This document shows positions 33,079-41,939 of a stretch of DNA of 64,000 nucleotides, one piece after another. The stretch's first letter is position 1. Every line of letters begins with the position of its first letter. A model generated the notes under the pieces. That model did not search any database and was not told the DNA's origin. It saw only the letters and a list, made by a program, of their open reading frames with translations. Origin of the DNA: DASSQJ01 sp963773655 (GTDB lineage: Bacteria; Actinomycetota; Actinomycetes; Actinomycetales; Dermatophilaceae); the NCBI GenBank assembly GCA_963773655.1, contig CAVZBX010000003.1:1-64000 (forward strand). The letters are read 5' to 3'. Made by a program: the position numbers and the translations under genes.

Positions 33079-33660
33079 TCAGCCGTAGGTGTCGCGGGGG
33101 CCGCGGCCGTCCTGGACCCGGCGCCGCCCGCGTGACCAGCTCGGCGCCCCCGGGCCCACGACCCGCAGCTGGGTGACGGTGCCCTCGCCGACCTCCTCGG
33201 CCAGCCGACCCGTCAGCGTCGTCTCGAGCAGGCGCAGCTGGGTGGCCCAGGCCGTCGAGTCGGCACGGACGGTGAGCACGCCGTCGACGAAGTCGGTGGG
33301 GCTGCAGTGGGCCGCGATCTCCGGCCCGACGATCTGCGGCCACCGGCCGATCACCGCCCCGACCGCGACGTCGGCGCGCCAGCCGCGTTCGGCGACGAAG
33401 CGGTCGATCTGGTCGCCGAGGAGGAGCGGGTCACGGCCGGACCGACCCGATGCCGGGCCGCGCCGGTCGTCGGGCACGTCCTTGGTCCGGCGCCGGGGCC
33501 GCAGCCCCGGGCGCAGGCCCCGAGCCCGGGCCGCCGCCCGCGCCCGGGCCAGGGCCTCGGACGCAGCCGTGGCCGCGTCCCCGACCTCCGGGGCGGGCGC
33601 GCTGTCGAGGGCTTCCGGCTCGGAGGGGGGTTCCGGTGTGCCGGGATCAGTCGTCGGCAC
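33079..33660 (-). CDS. DUF721 / DciA-like protein
   Basis: A 193-residue protein from GTG 33660. The N-terminal half is disordered and Arg/Ala-rich; the C-terminal DUF721 domain runs from about residue 80 (LLLGDQIDRFVAERGW, AVGAVIGRWPQIVGPEIAAH, LTVRADSTAWATQLRLLE). DUF721 proteins include DciA, the replicative-helicase operator of bacteria lacking DnaC. Its usual place is between recF and gyrB; here gyrB is 22 kb away. The first 310 nt overlap the open tail of recF in another phase. Confidence 0.88.
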   Translation of the reverse strand: MPTTDPGTPEPPSEPEALDSAPAPEVGDAATAASEALARARAAARARGLRPGLRPRRRTKDVPDDRRGPASGRSGRDPLLLGDQIDRFVAERGWRADVAVGAVIGRWPQIVGPEIAAHCSPTDFVDGVLTVRADSTAWATQLRLLETTLTGRLAEEVGEGTVTQLRVVGPGAPSWSRGRRRVQDGRGPRDTYG

Positions 33661-34928
33661 CGGAGGGCTCCTCGTGCGGCGCCGTGGTGTCGGCGGCCGA
33701 GCTCGGCCCGCTCCACCGGCTCGGCCCGCTCCACCGGCTCGACCGCCTCGACCGCGCCCAGGGTGACCCGGAAGGTGGTCCCGGTCAGGACCGACGGCAC
33801 GTCCTGGGCGACGGCAGCGGTGACGAGCACCTGCTCGCAGTCGCCCACGAGGCCGGCGAGGCGCTCCCGCCGGCCCGAGTCGAGCTCGGCGAACACGTCG
33901 TCGAGGACGAGCACCGGGTCGTCGCCGAGGTCGTGCCGCAGCAGCTGGAACGCGGCCAGCCGCAGCCCGAGCGCGAACGACCAGGACTCCCCGTGGCTCG
34001 CGTACCCCTTGGCCGGCAGCTCACCGAGGGTGAGCACCACGTCGTCACGGTGGGGGCCGACGAGGCAGACCCCGCGCTCCACCTCCTGGCGACGCACCTC
34101 GGCGAGGGTGGCCAGCGTCTCGTCGCGCAGCTCCGCGACCTCCGGCACCTCGCCGGCGGCGATCCGCTCCGCGGTGGCCTCCCGCAGCGAGGAGCGGTAG
34201 GCGGCCCGGGCATCGGACGCGCCGGCACTCACCTCGTCGTAGGCCTTGCCGAGGTACGGCCCGAGGTCGCGCAGCAGCCGCAGCCGGGCGTAGGTGAGGT
34301 GGGCCCCGACGTCGGCGATCCGGTCGTCCCACACCGAGAGGGTGTGCAACGCCGCCTCGGCCGCCGCGGGGTCGTCGTCGCCGGCCCGGCTCCGGCCCCG
34401 CCGCCCCCGGCCGGACAGGTGCGCCTGGCCGGACTTGAGCAGGGCGGAGCGCTGCCTGACGACCCGCTCGTAGTCCTGGCGCACCGCCGCCCACCGGGGC
34501 TGGCGGGCGACGAGCAGCTCGTCGAGGAAGCGGCGCCGCTCAGCGGGGTCGCCCTTGACCAGGGCCAGGTCCTCGGGGGCGAAGAGCACGGTGCGCAACG
34601 TGCCGAGCACCTCCCGCGGCCGGCACGGGGTGCGGTTCAGGCGGGCCCGGTTGGCCTTCCCCGGCGTGATCTCCAGCTCCACCATGGTCTCCCGGCCGCC
34701 GCGCACCACCGCTCCGCGCACGACGGCACGCTCGGCGCCGAAGCGCACGAGCGGTGCATCCGTCGCGACCCGGTGGCTGGTCAGCGTCGCGAGGTAGCCG
34801 AGGGCCTCGGCGAGGTTGGTCTTGCCCTGGCCGTTGAGCCCGACCAGCGTGGTGACCCCGGGCCCGAGCGGCAGCTCGGCCGAGGTGTAGCTGCGGAAGT
34901 CGGCGACCGACAGGTGCCGGACGTGCAC
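33351..34928 (-). CDS. recF: DNA replication and repair protein RecF, with long open C-terminal tail
   Basis: GTG at 34928 gives VHVRHLSVADFRSYTSAELP; Walker A GLNGQGKTNLAEALGYLATL; signature and Walker B regions KGYASHGESWSFALGLRLA and DDPVLVLDDVFAELDSGRRE. RecF loads RecA at gaps together with RecO and RecR. The family is usually 370-430 residues, but this frame has no stop until 33351 (525 residues), so its last 100 residues overlap the DUF721 gene and read as low-complexity Arg/Pro sequence. In the neighbouring phase a natural-looking tail (TTAPHEEPSGADD) ends at 33647. Either the tail is real, or one base was lost near 33690-33740, where an 18-bp tandem repeat lies (33702-33737). Confidence 0.9.
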   Translation of the reverse strand: MHVRHLSVADFRSYTSAELPLGPGVTTLVGLNGQGKTNLAEALGYLATLTSHRVATDAPLVRFGAERAVVRGAVVRGGRETMVELEITPGKANRARLNRTPCRPREVLGTLRTVLFAPEDLALVKGDPAERRRFLDELLVARQPRWAAVRQDYERVVRQRSALLKSGQAHLSGRGRRGRSRAGDDDPAAAEAALHTLSVWDDRIADVGAHLTYARLRLLRDLGPYLGKAYDEVSAGASDARAAYRSSLREATAERIAAGEVPEVAELRDETLATLAEVRRQEVERGVCLVGPHRDDVVLTLGELPAKGYASHGESWSFALGLRLAAFQLLRHDLGDDPVLVLDDVFAELDSGRRERLAGLVGDCEQVLVTAAVAQDVPSVLTGTTFRVTLGAVEAVEPVERAEPVERAELGRRHHGAARGALRCRRLIPAHRNPPPSRKPSTARPPRRSGTRPRLRPRPWPGRGRRPGLGACARGCGPGAGPRTCPTTGAARHRVGPAVTRSSSATRSTASSPNAAGAPTSRSGR

Positions 34929-34936
34929 CCGCCCGC

Positions 34937-35983
34937 TCAGCCCTTCCCATCCGGCGAGGCCGGGCCGGCCGTCGTGACCTTCTTGGCCTTGGCGGCCGCC
35001 TTCTTCGGCGACGGCGGCTTCTCCTTGCGCGCAGCCTTGCGCTGGGAGGCGTCGGCGCTCTCGACCCCGGCGGCGGCCTCCTCGCGCAGCCTCTCGCCCT
35101 CGGCGACGGTCATCACCCGGTGCCCACCGAACTGCCCGCGCAGGGCGGCGACCGCCTGCATCGCCGGCGACGACTTCTGTCGCGACGCGAAGCGGGCGAA
35201 CAACGAGGAGGAGATGACGGGCATCGGCACCGACAGCTCGAGCGCGTCCTCGACCGTCCACCGCCCCTCGCCGGAGTCGCTCGTGTAGTCGGAGACGTCG
35301 TCGAGCGTGGGGTTCTCCTCGAGCGCGTCGGCCATGAGGTCGAGCAGCCAGGAACGCACCACGGTGCCGCGGCTCCACGCCTTGAAGGCCCCCGGGACGT
35401 CGTCGACGATGTCCTTCTTCGTCAGCAGCTCGTAGCCCTCGGCGTACGCGGCCATCAGCCCGTACTCGATGCCGTTGTGCACCATCTTCGTGTAGTGCCC
35501 GGCGCCGACCTTCCCGGCGTGGACGAAGCCCTCCTCCCGAGGGCCCTCCGGGCGCAGGGCGTCGAAGATCGGCATCGCCCGGCGGATGTTGGCCTTGGTG
35601 CCGCCCGCCATCAGCCCGTAGCCGTTCTCGAGGCCCCAGATGCCGCCGGACACCCCGCAGTCGACGTACCCGACGCCGTGGGCCTTGAGCACCTTCTCGT
35701 GCTCGAAGTCGTCGGTCCAGCGGCTGTTGCCGCCGTCGATGACGAGGTCGCCCTTCTCGAGCAGCTCACCCAGCTCCTCGACGGTGTCGCGGGTGGGCTT
35801 GCCGTGCGGCACCATCACCCAGACGACGCGCGGGGCGTCCAGCCGCTTCACGAGGTCGGCGAGGGAGCCGGCGTCGGAGACCTCCTTGTTGCGGTCGTAC
35901 CCGACCACCTCGTGCCCCGCGCGCCGCAGCCGCTCGCGCATGTTGCCGCCCATCTTGCCCAGCCCGACCAGTCCCAGCTGCAT
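34937..35983 (-). CDS. gnd: 6-phosphogluconate dehydrogenase, NAD-type (decarboxylating)
   Basis: A 348-residue pentose-phosphate enzyme making ribulose 5-phosphate. NAD site GLVGLGKMGGNMRERLRRAG; substrate loop VDCGVSGGIWGLENGYGLMA; catalytic Lys in GAGHYTKMVHNGIEYGLM. It is of the short GntZ/YqeC type. A Lys/Ala-rich tail of about 50 residues after LRGQFGGHRVM is added, reminiscent of nucleic-acid-binding tails in other actinobacterial proteins. Its place between dnaN and recF is common in actinobacteria. Confidence 0.95.
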   Translation of the reverse strand: MQLGLVGLGKMGGNMRERLRRAGHEVVGYDRNKEVSDAGSLADLVKRLDAPRVVWVMVPHGKPTRDTVEELGELLEKGDLVIDGGNSRWTDDFEHEKVLKAHGVGYVDCGVSGGIWGLENGYGLMAGGTKANIRRAMPIFDALRPEGPREEGFVHAGKVGAGHYTKMVHNGIEYGLMAAYAEGYELLTKKDIVDDVPGAFKAWSRGTVVRSWLLDLMADALEENPTLDDVSDYTSDSGEGRWTVEDALELSVPMPVISSSLFARFASRQKSSPAMQAVAALRGQFGGHRVMTVAEGERLREEAAAGVESADASQRKAARKEKPPSPKKAAAKAKKVTTAGPASPDGKG

Positions 35984-36087
35984 CCGTGCTCCTCGGTGTC
36001 GTCGCGGTCGTCGTGCGTCGGTCTGTCCCGCAGGCTACGCCGGGCGGCCGCCGGCGCGGCGGGGGAGAGGCGGCCGGGGAACCGGCC

Positions 36088-37221
36088 TCAGGAGGCGAAG
36101 CGGACCGGCATCAGCACGTACCGGTACGACGTGTCGGCCTCGCCGTCCTCCTCCGCCTGGCCGGAGAGGACCGCGGGGCGGGAGGCCTGGGTGAACGAGA
36201 CCCGGGTGAAGTCGGTGCCCATGACGCCGAGGCCGTCGAGCAGGTAGTGGGGGTTGAAGGCGATCTCGATCTCCGGGCCGGTGAGGGTGCACTCCACCGC
36301 CTCCGAGGCCTGGGCGTCCTCGCCGGTGCCGGCCTCGATGGAGACCTGGCCGTCGGCGAAGCGCAGCCGCACCGGCGTGTTCCGCTCGGCGACGAGAGCC
36401 ACCCGCTTGACCGCCTCGACGAGCTCGGCGGTGCGCACCACCGCCTCGGTGTCGCTGCTCGTCGGGAAGATCGAGCTGACCTTGGGGTACTCGCCGTCGA
36501 GGAGACGGGTGGTCGTGCGGCGGCGCCCGGCCTCGAAGCCGACGAGGCCGTCACCGCCCGCCGTGGCGCCGAGCGCGACGTCGATCGAGCCGCTGGCCCC
36601 GAGCGAACGGGCGGTCTCGGACAGGGTGCGGGCCGGGATGAGCACGACGTGGTCGGCGTCGGCGCTGGTCGGGCGCCAGGTCAGCTCGCGCATCGCCAGC
36701 CGGTAGCGGTCGGTGGCGAGCAGCGTCATCTTCTCGCCGTCGACCTCCACCCGGACGCCGGTGAGGATGGGCAGGGTGTCGCCGCGGTCGGCGGCCACGG
36801 ACACCTGGCTGACGGCCTGGGTGAACAGGTGCCCGTCGACGGACCCGGTGGGCTCCGGCGAGCTCGGCAGCGTGGGGTAGTCCTCGGCGGGCATCCGGAG
36901 CAGGCTGAACCGGCTGGCGCCACAGGTGACCTGCACCTTGGCGCCGTCGGTGACGACGTCGATGGGACGGTCGGGCAGGTTGCGCGAGATGTCGGCGAGC
37001 AGCCGGCCGAGGACGAGGACGGTGCCCCCCTCGGCGACGTCGGCCGCGACGGTGACCCGGGCGGAGACCTCGTAGTCGAAGGCGCTCAGCGTCAGCGTGC
37101 CGTCGTCGTCGGCCTGGAGCAGGATGCCCGCGAGCACCGGCACGGGCGGGCGGGCGGGGAGCCCGCGGGCCACCCAGGTGACCGCCTCGGCCAGGACGTC
37201 GCGCTCGACGCGGAACTTCAC
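36088..37221 (-). CDS. dnaN: DNA polymerase III sliding clamp (beta subunit)
   Basis: GTG at 37221 starts VKFRVERDVLAEAVTWVARG, 377 residues, the normal clamp length. Three domains recur: PVPVLAGILLQADDDG, RGDTLPILTGVRVEVDGEKM and ERNTPVRLRFADGQV; the C-terminus ends YVLMPVRFAS, the protein-binding edge. It tethers polymerase to DNA. It follows oriC, in the dnaA-oriC-dnaN order, on the minus strand. Confidence 0.97.
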   Translation of the reverse strand: MKFRVERDVLAEAVTWVARGLPARPPVPVLAGILLQADDDGTLTLSAFDYEVSARVTVAADVAEGGTVLVLGRLLADISRNLPDRPIDVVTDGAKVQVTCGASRFSLLRMPAEDYPTLPSSPEPTGSVDGHLFTQAVSQVSVAADRGDTLPILTGVRVEVDGEKMTLLATDRYRLAMRELTWRPTSADADHVVLIPARTLSETARSLGASGSIDVALGATAGGDGLVGFEAGRRRTTTRLLDGEYPKVSSIFPTSSDTEAVVRTAELVEAVKRVALVAERNTPVRLRFADGQVSIEAGTGEDAQASEAVECTLTGPEIEIAFNPHYLLDGLGVMGTDFTRVSFTQASRPAVLSGQAEEDGEADTSYRYVLMPVRFAS

Positions 37222-37919
37222 GGCATACCGCCCTATCCGGCGCGATGAGACCGCGCCCATGCGTGTGGTGCTGGTGGTCGCGCTGCGACGGGCGCGCGCT
37301 GGCGCCTCCCCTCGCAGGCGGGGACACGACCCTAGTGCACGACCCCCGGGTCCACTACCGCTTCCCCGAGGACGCTCCGGCGCGGGGCCCGGGACGGCCC
37401 CAGCGGGTCGGAGGGCAGGCCCTGGCAGGTCGTGATCGGGGGCGGAATCCTCACTTTCTGGAACTCATCGCAGTGGTAGGAGCTGTGGACCCTGTGGACG
37501 GCGGGGCGTCGTGGCAGGTCGGGCCCGGTCGAGGCGGTGTGGACCCGGCGTGGACGGGGACGTGGACGACGGCCCGGCGCTGTTGACGGCGTCGGCGTGT
37601 TCACACCGCGTCCACCGGGGGTCGGCCCCCCGTCCACCGGCAGCGCGGGGTCGTCCACAGTCGTCCACAGGGGCTGTGGACAACCGGCGACCCGGGGCGG
37701 GTGGGGTGCGTGGTGCGCACGGGTGCACGTCCACGAGGGTTGCCCCCATCCGTGGACGGTGACGACGCGTGGACGGCCGGCGACGGGCGAGGGCCGGGCG
37801 TGCGGGCAACCTTCGACATCGGCGCCACATCGCCCTGTGGACAACCTGGGGACGACCGTGTGCAGGACCCGGGGGACCGATGTGGACGCCCCCCGGTCGC
37901 CGGTCGCCGCCCCGCGGGC
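37222..37919. other. oriC: Chromosomal replication origin region (oriC)
   Basis: The 698-bp dnaA-dnaN gap has no gene and is dense in DnaA boxes. Perfect TTGTCCACA (read on minus) at 37675-37683 and 37836-37844; TCGTCCACA at 37651-37659 and 37661-37669; related boxes (TGTGGAC plus two bases) at 37484-37492, 37493-37501, 37538-37546 and 37881-37889. Spacing of 10 bp between adjacent boxes at 37651 and 37661, and 9 bp at 37484/37493, suggests cooperative binding. No obvious AT-rich unwinding tract stands out; the least GC-rich stretch is around 37441-37485 near the dnaN side. Confidence 0.9.
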
Positions 37920-39506
37920 TCAGGCCGACTGCTGCTTGATCCGGTTGGTCAGCTCGGTCACCTGGTTGTAGATGGCGCGTCGCTCGGCCATCAGCTGCCG
38001 GATCTTCTTCTCCGCGTGCATCACCGTCGTGTGGTCCCGGCCGCCGAACTGCTGGCCGATCTTCGGCAGCGAGAGGTCGGTGAGCTCGCGGCACAGGTAC
38101 ATCGCGATCTGGCGCGCGGTGACGAGCACCCGCGACCGCGACTGGCCCTGGAGGTCGTCGAGGGTGAGGCCGAAGTACGCGGCCGTCTGCGCCATGATCG
38201 TCGCCGGCGTCACCTGGCTCGCGGCGTCGTCGGGGATGAGGTCGCGCAGCACGATCTCCGCGAGCGACATGTCGACCGGCTGCCGGTTCAGGCTCGCGAA
38301 CGCGGTGACCCGGATGAGGGCGCCCTCGAGCTCGCGGATGTTGGTGGAGATCCGCGAGGCGATGAACTCGAGCACGTCGTCGGGCACCGAGAGCCGCTCC
38401 TGGATGGCCTTCTTGCGGAGGATGGCGATCCGGGTCTCGAGGTCGGGGGGCTGCACGTCGGTGAGCAGGCCCATCTCGAAGCGCGAGCGCATCCGGCTCT
38501 CGAAGCCGCTCAGCAGCTTCGGCGGGACGTCGCTGGTGATGACGACCTGCTTGTTCGCGTTGTGCAGGGTGTTGAAGGTGTGGAAGAACTCCTCCTGGGT
38601 CTGCACCTTCCCCTGGAGGAACTGGATGTCGTCGATGAGGAGGACGTCGACGTCTCGGTAGCGGCGCTGGAAGTTGGCGGCCTTGTCGTCGCGGATGCTG
38701 TTGATGAAGTCGTTGGTGAACTCCTCGGAGTTCACGTAGCGCACCTTGACGTGGGGGAACAGGTGCCTGGCGTAGTGGCCGATGGCGTGGAGCAGGTGGG
38801 TCTTGCCCAGCCCGGAGTCGCCGTAGACGAAGAGCGGGTTGTACGCCTTGGCCGGCGCCTCGGCGACGGCCACCGCGGCAGCGTGGGCGAACCGGTTGGA
38901 CGCGCCGATGACGAAGGTGTCGAAGGTGTACTTGGGGTTGAGCCGGGTGAGCTCGACCTGCTCCGGCACCTGGGTGCCGGACCGTGGCCGCCGCATCCCG
39001 GGCACCGCGACGAGCGGCGACCCGTCGGCGTTGCGGGCTCCCGGGAGGACGGTGGCCGGTGACGACGAGGCGTGATCGCCGTCGTCGTCCCCGGTGTCGA
39101 TGTCGTCGAGCTGGGCGCGGCGGTCGGCGGTGCGGCGCTCGTGGCCGTCGTCGGCGGTACCCGGCGGGGCGGCGGGCTCGTCGGCGAACGGCGAGGGCGC
39201 CTGGCCGTCCCCGTCGTCGGGCACCGGGTCCGAGCCCGGGATCTCGCCGAGGGAGGGGTCGACGGTGACGGCCAGGCGCACGTCGCGACCGAGCTGTTCG
39301 CCGAGGGTGCTGGTGACGCGGTCCCGCAGGCGGGTCTCGACGACGTCCTTGGTGAAGTCGTTGGGGACCGCGATCAGGGCCGTGTCGTCGAGCAGTCCGA
39401 CGAGCCGGGCCAGCGAGAGGAACGCGCGCTGCTGGACGGGGATGCCGTCGGCGTCCAGGGCCTCGAGGGTCGTGCGCCACAGCCGCGTCATCGTTGCGTC
39501 CGCCAC
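37920..39506 (-). CDS. dnaA: Chromosomal replication initiator protein DnaA
   Basis: GTG at 39506 gives 528 residues. Domain I (RTTLEALDADGIPVQQRAFL, ALIAVPNDFTKDVVETRL), a long acidic domain II linker (about 90-190), AAA+ domain III with Walker A GDSGLGKTHLLHA and Walker B VLLIDDIQFLQ, and domain IV with LVTARQIAMYLCRELT and the DnaA signature GGRDHTTVMHAEKKI. It opens oriC and is likely autoregulated through DnaA boxes in its promoter. The frame is open to 39656 but DnaA boxes occupy that region. Confidence 0.98.
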   Translation of the reverse strand: MADATMTRLWRTTLEALDADGIPVQQRAFLSLARLVGLLDDTALIAVPNDFTKDVVETRLRDRVTSTLGEQLGRDVRLAVTVDPSLGEIPGSDPVPDDGDGQAPSPFADEPAAPPGTADDGHERRTADRRAQLDDIDTGDDDGDHASSSPATVLPGARNADGSPLVAVPGMRRPRSGTQVPEQVELTRLNPKYTFDTFVIGASNRFAHAAAVAVAEAPAKAYNPLFVYGDSGLGKTHLLHAIGHYARHLFPHVKVRYVNSEEFTNDFINSIRDDKAANFQRRYRDVDVLLIDDIQFLQGKVQTQEEFFHTFNTLHNANKQVVITSDVPPKLLSGFESRMRSRFEMGLLTDVQPPDLETRIAILRKKAIQERLSVPDDVLEFIASRISTNIRELEGALIRVTAFASLNRQPVDMSLAEIVLRDLIPDDAASQVTPATIMAQTAAYFGLTLDDLQGQSRSRVLVTARQIAMYLCRELTDLSLPKIGQQFGGRDHTTVMHAEKKIRQLMAERRAIYNQVTELTNRIKQQSA

Positions 39507-39572
39507 TGAGCCGCCGTCCTTCCCTGCCGCCTCGCGGCGTGGTGGTGTACACCGAACCCGGCTGTGGTGGTC

Positions 39573-39593
39573 TCGTCCACACCGTTGTCCACA
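39573..39593. promoter_or_regulatory. Two DnaA boxes in the dnaA promoter
   Basis: TCGTCCACA at 39573-39581 and TTGTCCACA at 39585-39593, between dnaA and a minus-strand -10-like TAGGAT at 39668-39663. The 389-bp dnaA-rpmH gap (39507-39895) otherwise holds divergent promoters; a weak plus-strand pair TTGGTC (39706) and TACCGT (39730) could serve rpmH. Suggests DnaA autoregulation. Confidence 0.7.
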
Positions 39594-39895
39594 GGATGTG
39601 GGTTGGCACGGTAGAGACTCGGGCGGCGTGTCGCAACACCGCCCAGCCCCGGGCACCGTGCGATCCTAGGCGGTTCGGAACGCCCGCGGTGACGAGTCGG
39701 CAGGTTTGGTCGGCCCGCCCACCCTCGGGTACCGTGGGCAGGTCTGAGGGTCGGCTGTTTTTCGCCTGCCCGTGACGAGCAGCATGGCCGGCCGGGCCGG
39801 ACCGCGTCTCGCGCACGGGTGTGCCGATGGCAGCCGACCCGGCTTCCCCTGACCAGCGGGCCCACCGGTCCGCCGACGACGCGAAAGAGATCACC

Positions 39896-40033
39896 GTGAG
39901 CAAGCGGACCTTCCAGCCGAACAACCGCCGCCGGGCGAAGACCCACGGTTTCCGCCTGCGGATGCGCACCCGCGCCGGTCGCGCGATCCTCGCGAACCGT
40001 CGGCGCAAGGGCCGCGCCGAGCTCTCCGCCTGA
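39896..40033 (+). CDS. rpmH: 50S ribosomal protein L34
   Basis: GTG at 39896 gives the 45-residue L34: V-S-K-R-T-F-Q-P-N-N-R-R-R-A-K, then THGFRLRMRTRAGRAIL and RRRKGRAELSA. An AAAGAG ribosome site precedes the start. First gene of the rpmH-rnpA-yidD-yidC-khpB-rsmG unit. Confidence 0.98.
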   Translation: MSKRTFQPNNRRRAKTHGFRLRMRTRAGRAILANRRRKGRAELSA

Positions 40034-40040
40034 GGCTGCG

Positions 40041-40406
40041 GTGCTGCCGGCGCGCAGCCGCCTGCGGGAACGGGCGGACTTCGCGTCGGCGGTCCGAGGC
40101 TCCGGGAGCACCCGGGCCGGGTCGCGACTCCTCGTGGTCCACGCCACCACCGCCGGTGCGCGGACGGGACACCCGCCGCGTGTCGGCTTTGTCGTGTCCA
40201 GGGCCGTGGGCAGCGCGGTGGTCCGCAACCGCACGAAGCGCCGGCTGCGGGCCCTGGTGGCGGCACGGCTCGACCGGCTGCCCGAGGGCACCGACGTCGT
40301 GGTCCGCGCCAACCCACCTGCCGGCACCGCCTCGTCCCGGGAGCTCGCCACGACACTGGATCCGTTGTGGGACAAGGTAGTTCGTCGAATCGGCGGTGCG
40401 GAATGA
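40041..40406 (+). CDS. rnpA: Ribonuclease P protein component
   Basis: A 121-residue basic protein that assists RNase P RNA in tRNA 5' maturation. GTG at 40041, 7 nt after rpmH. PPRVGFVVSRAVGSAVVRNR followed by TKRRLRAL is the family's RNR signature. Ends with ATGA overlap into yidD. Confidence 0.96.
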   Translation: MLPARSRLRERADFASAVRGSGSTRAGSRLLVVHATTAGARTGHPPRVGFVVSRAVGSAVVRNRTKRRLRALVAARLDRLPEGTDVVVRANPPAGTASSRELATTLDPLWDKVVRRIGGAE

Positions 40407-40801
40407 GTGTCGGACGGGTGCTGGCGCGGCCGCTGGTGTGGCTGGTCCGCCTCTACCAGAACCTGATCAGCCCGATGCGGCCCCCGACGTGCCGGTACTA
40501 CCCCTCGTGCTCCGCCTACGCGGTGACGGCGCTCGAGCGGTTCGGGCTGCTGCGCGGCGGCTGGATGGCGGTGCGGCGCATCGGCCGCTGCCACCCGTGG
40601 ACCCCCGGAGGGGTCGACCACGTCCCCGACCGCGACCCGGTCACCGGGCACCCGGTGCCCGGCACCTCCGGACCCAAGCCCTACCGTCCCGAGGCCACCG
40701 GGCCGGTCGACGGCGTGGCCCGGCAACCGGCCCGCCCGCCCGGCGACCGGCCCACCGCCCCACCCCGGGCGCCGGCCGGCGAGCGGCCCCGCATCCCCTG
40801 A
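40403..40801 (+). CDS. yidD: Membrane protein insertion efficiency factor YidD
   Basis: ATG at 40403 overlaps the rnpA stop. 132 residues: an amphipathic LVWLVRLYQNLISPMRPPTC, the conserved RYYPSCSAYAVTALERFG, and RCHPWTPGGVDHVPD. The Pro/Arg-rich tail of about 50 residues is longer than in most homologues. Helps YidC insert membrane proteins. Confidence 0.94.
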   Translation: MSVGRVLARPLVWLVRLYQNLISPMRPPTCRYYPSCSAYAVTALERFGLLRGGWMAVRRIGRCHPWTPGGVDHVPDRDPVTGHPVPGTSGPKPYRPEATGPVDGVARQPARPPGDRPTAPPRAPAGERPRIP

Positions 40802-40860
40802 CCACCGTCACCTCCGGGTGACACCGACCCCCGGCTCCGGCCGGCCCAGCGAAGGACACC

Positions 40861-41862
40861 ATGGGCGACCTGTTCAACTCCATCCTGGCCCCGATCGAGT
40901 GGCTAGTTGCCTGGATCATGTACGGCTTCCACCAGGGCCTGACCGCGATCGGGATGCCGGCGGACGGCGGCTGGACCTGGGCGCTGTCCATCGTCGGCCT
41001 GGTCATCGTCATGCGGGCGGCGATGATCCCGCTCTTCGTCAAGCAGATCAAGGCATCGCGCAAGATGCAGATGATCCAGCCCGAGCTGCAGAAGATCCAG
41101 AAGAAGTACAAGGGGAAGTCCGATCCCGAGTCACGTCAGGCGATGACCCAGGAGACGATGGAGCTGTATCGGAAGGAGAACACCAACCCGTTCTCCTCCT
41201 GCCTCCCGATCCTGGTCCAGTCGCCGTTCTTCTTCGGGCTCTTCCGGGTCCTCAACGGGGTGGACGAGGTCGCGGCCGGCCAGATGGGCGCGATCGGACC
41301 GATCACCCAACCGGTGGCTGCCCAGTTCGAGTCGGCGACGATCTTCGGTGCCCCCCTGTCCGCCACCTTCCTCGGGTCGGACTCGATCAGCGTCAAGATC
41401 GTCGCGGCGGTGCTCATCGTCCTGATGTCGGCGACGACGTTCACGACGCAGCGCCAGCTGATGACGAAGAACATGCCGGCGTCGGCGCTGGACAGCCCGT
41501 TCGCGCGGCAGCAGAAGCTGCTGCTCTACGCCCTGCCCGTGATCTTCGCGGTCTCCGGCGTCAACTTCCCGATCGGTGTGCTCATCTACTGGTTCACCAC
41601 CAACGTCTGGTCGATGGTCCAGCAGTTCTACGTCATCCGGCGGATGCCGGCGCCGGGATCGGCGGCCGAGAAGGCCTACCACGACCGGCTCGCCAAGCGC
41701 GGGAAGCCGGTGCCCGGGGCGCCCCCGAAGGACGAGACGGCCGTCGGCGAGGAGCCGCAGAGTCCGGTCCAGGAGCGCAAGCAGCGCCAGCAGCCGAAGT
41801 CCAAGAAGCGATCCAAGAAGAAGGGTGGGACGAACCGGGCGCCCGGCACCTCGCAGCCGTAG
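40861..41862 (+). CDS. yidC: Membrane protein insertase YidC
   Basis: A 333-residue Oxa1/YidC insertase. TM1 LNSI LAPIEWLVAWIM region, then WTWALSIVGLVIVMRAAMIP with the hydrophilic-groove Arg. A cytoplasmic coiled coil with KIQKKYKGK follows, then NPFSSCLPILVQSPFFFGLF and the later helices including LLLYALPVIFAVSGVNFPIG. The C-terminal tail ends with a Lys-rich KSKKRSKKKGG that contacts ribosomes in related proteins. Confidence 0.96.
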   Translation: MGDLFNSILAPIEWLVAWIMYGFHQGLTAIGMPADGGWTWALSIVGLVIVMRAAMIPLFVKQIKASRKMQMIQPELQKIQKKYKGKSDPESRQAMTQETMELYRKENTNPFSSCLPILVQSPFFFGLFRVLNGVDEVAAGQMGAIGPITQPVAAQFESATIFGAPLSATFLGSDSISVKIVAAVLIVLMSATTFTTQRQLMTKNMPASALDSPFARQQKLLLYALPVIFAVSGVNFPIGVLIYWFTTNVWSMVQQFYVIRRMPAPGSAAEKAYHDRLAKRGKPVPGAPPKDETAVGEEPQSPVQERKQRQQPKSKKRSKKKGGTNRAPGTSQP

Positions 41863-41939
41863 CCCGGGGGCGCTCTCCCCCTGGGGGGCGCCGTCCCGCG
41901 ATTCCCTCACCCCGACCACTGACAGGCCCTGGAGGACCG

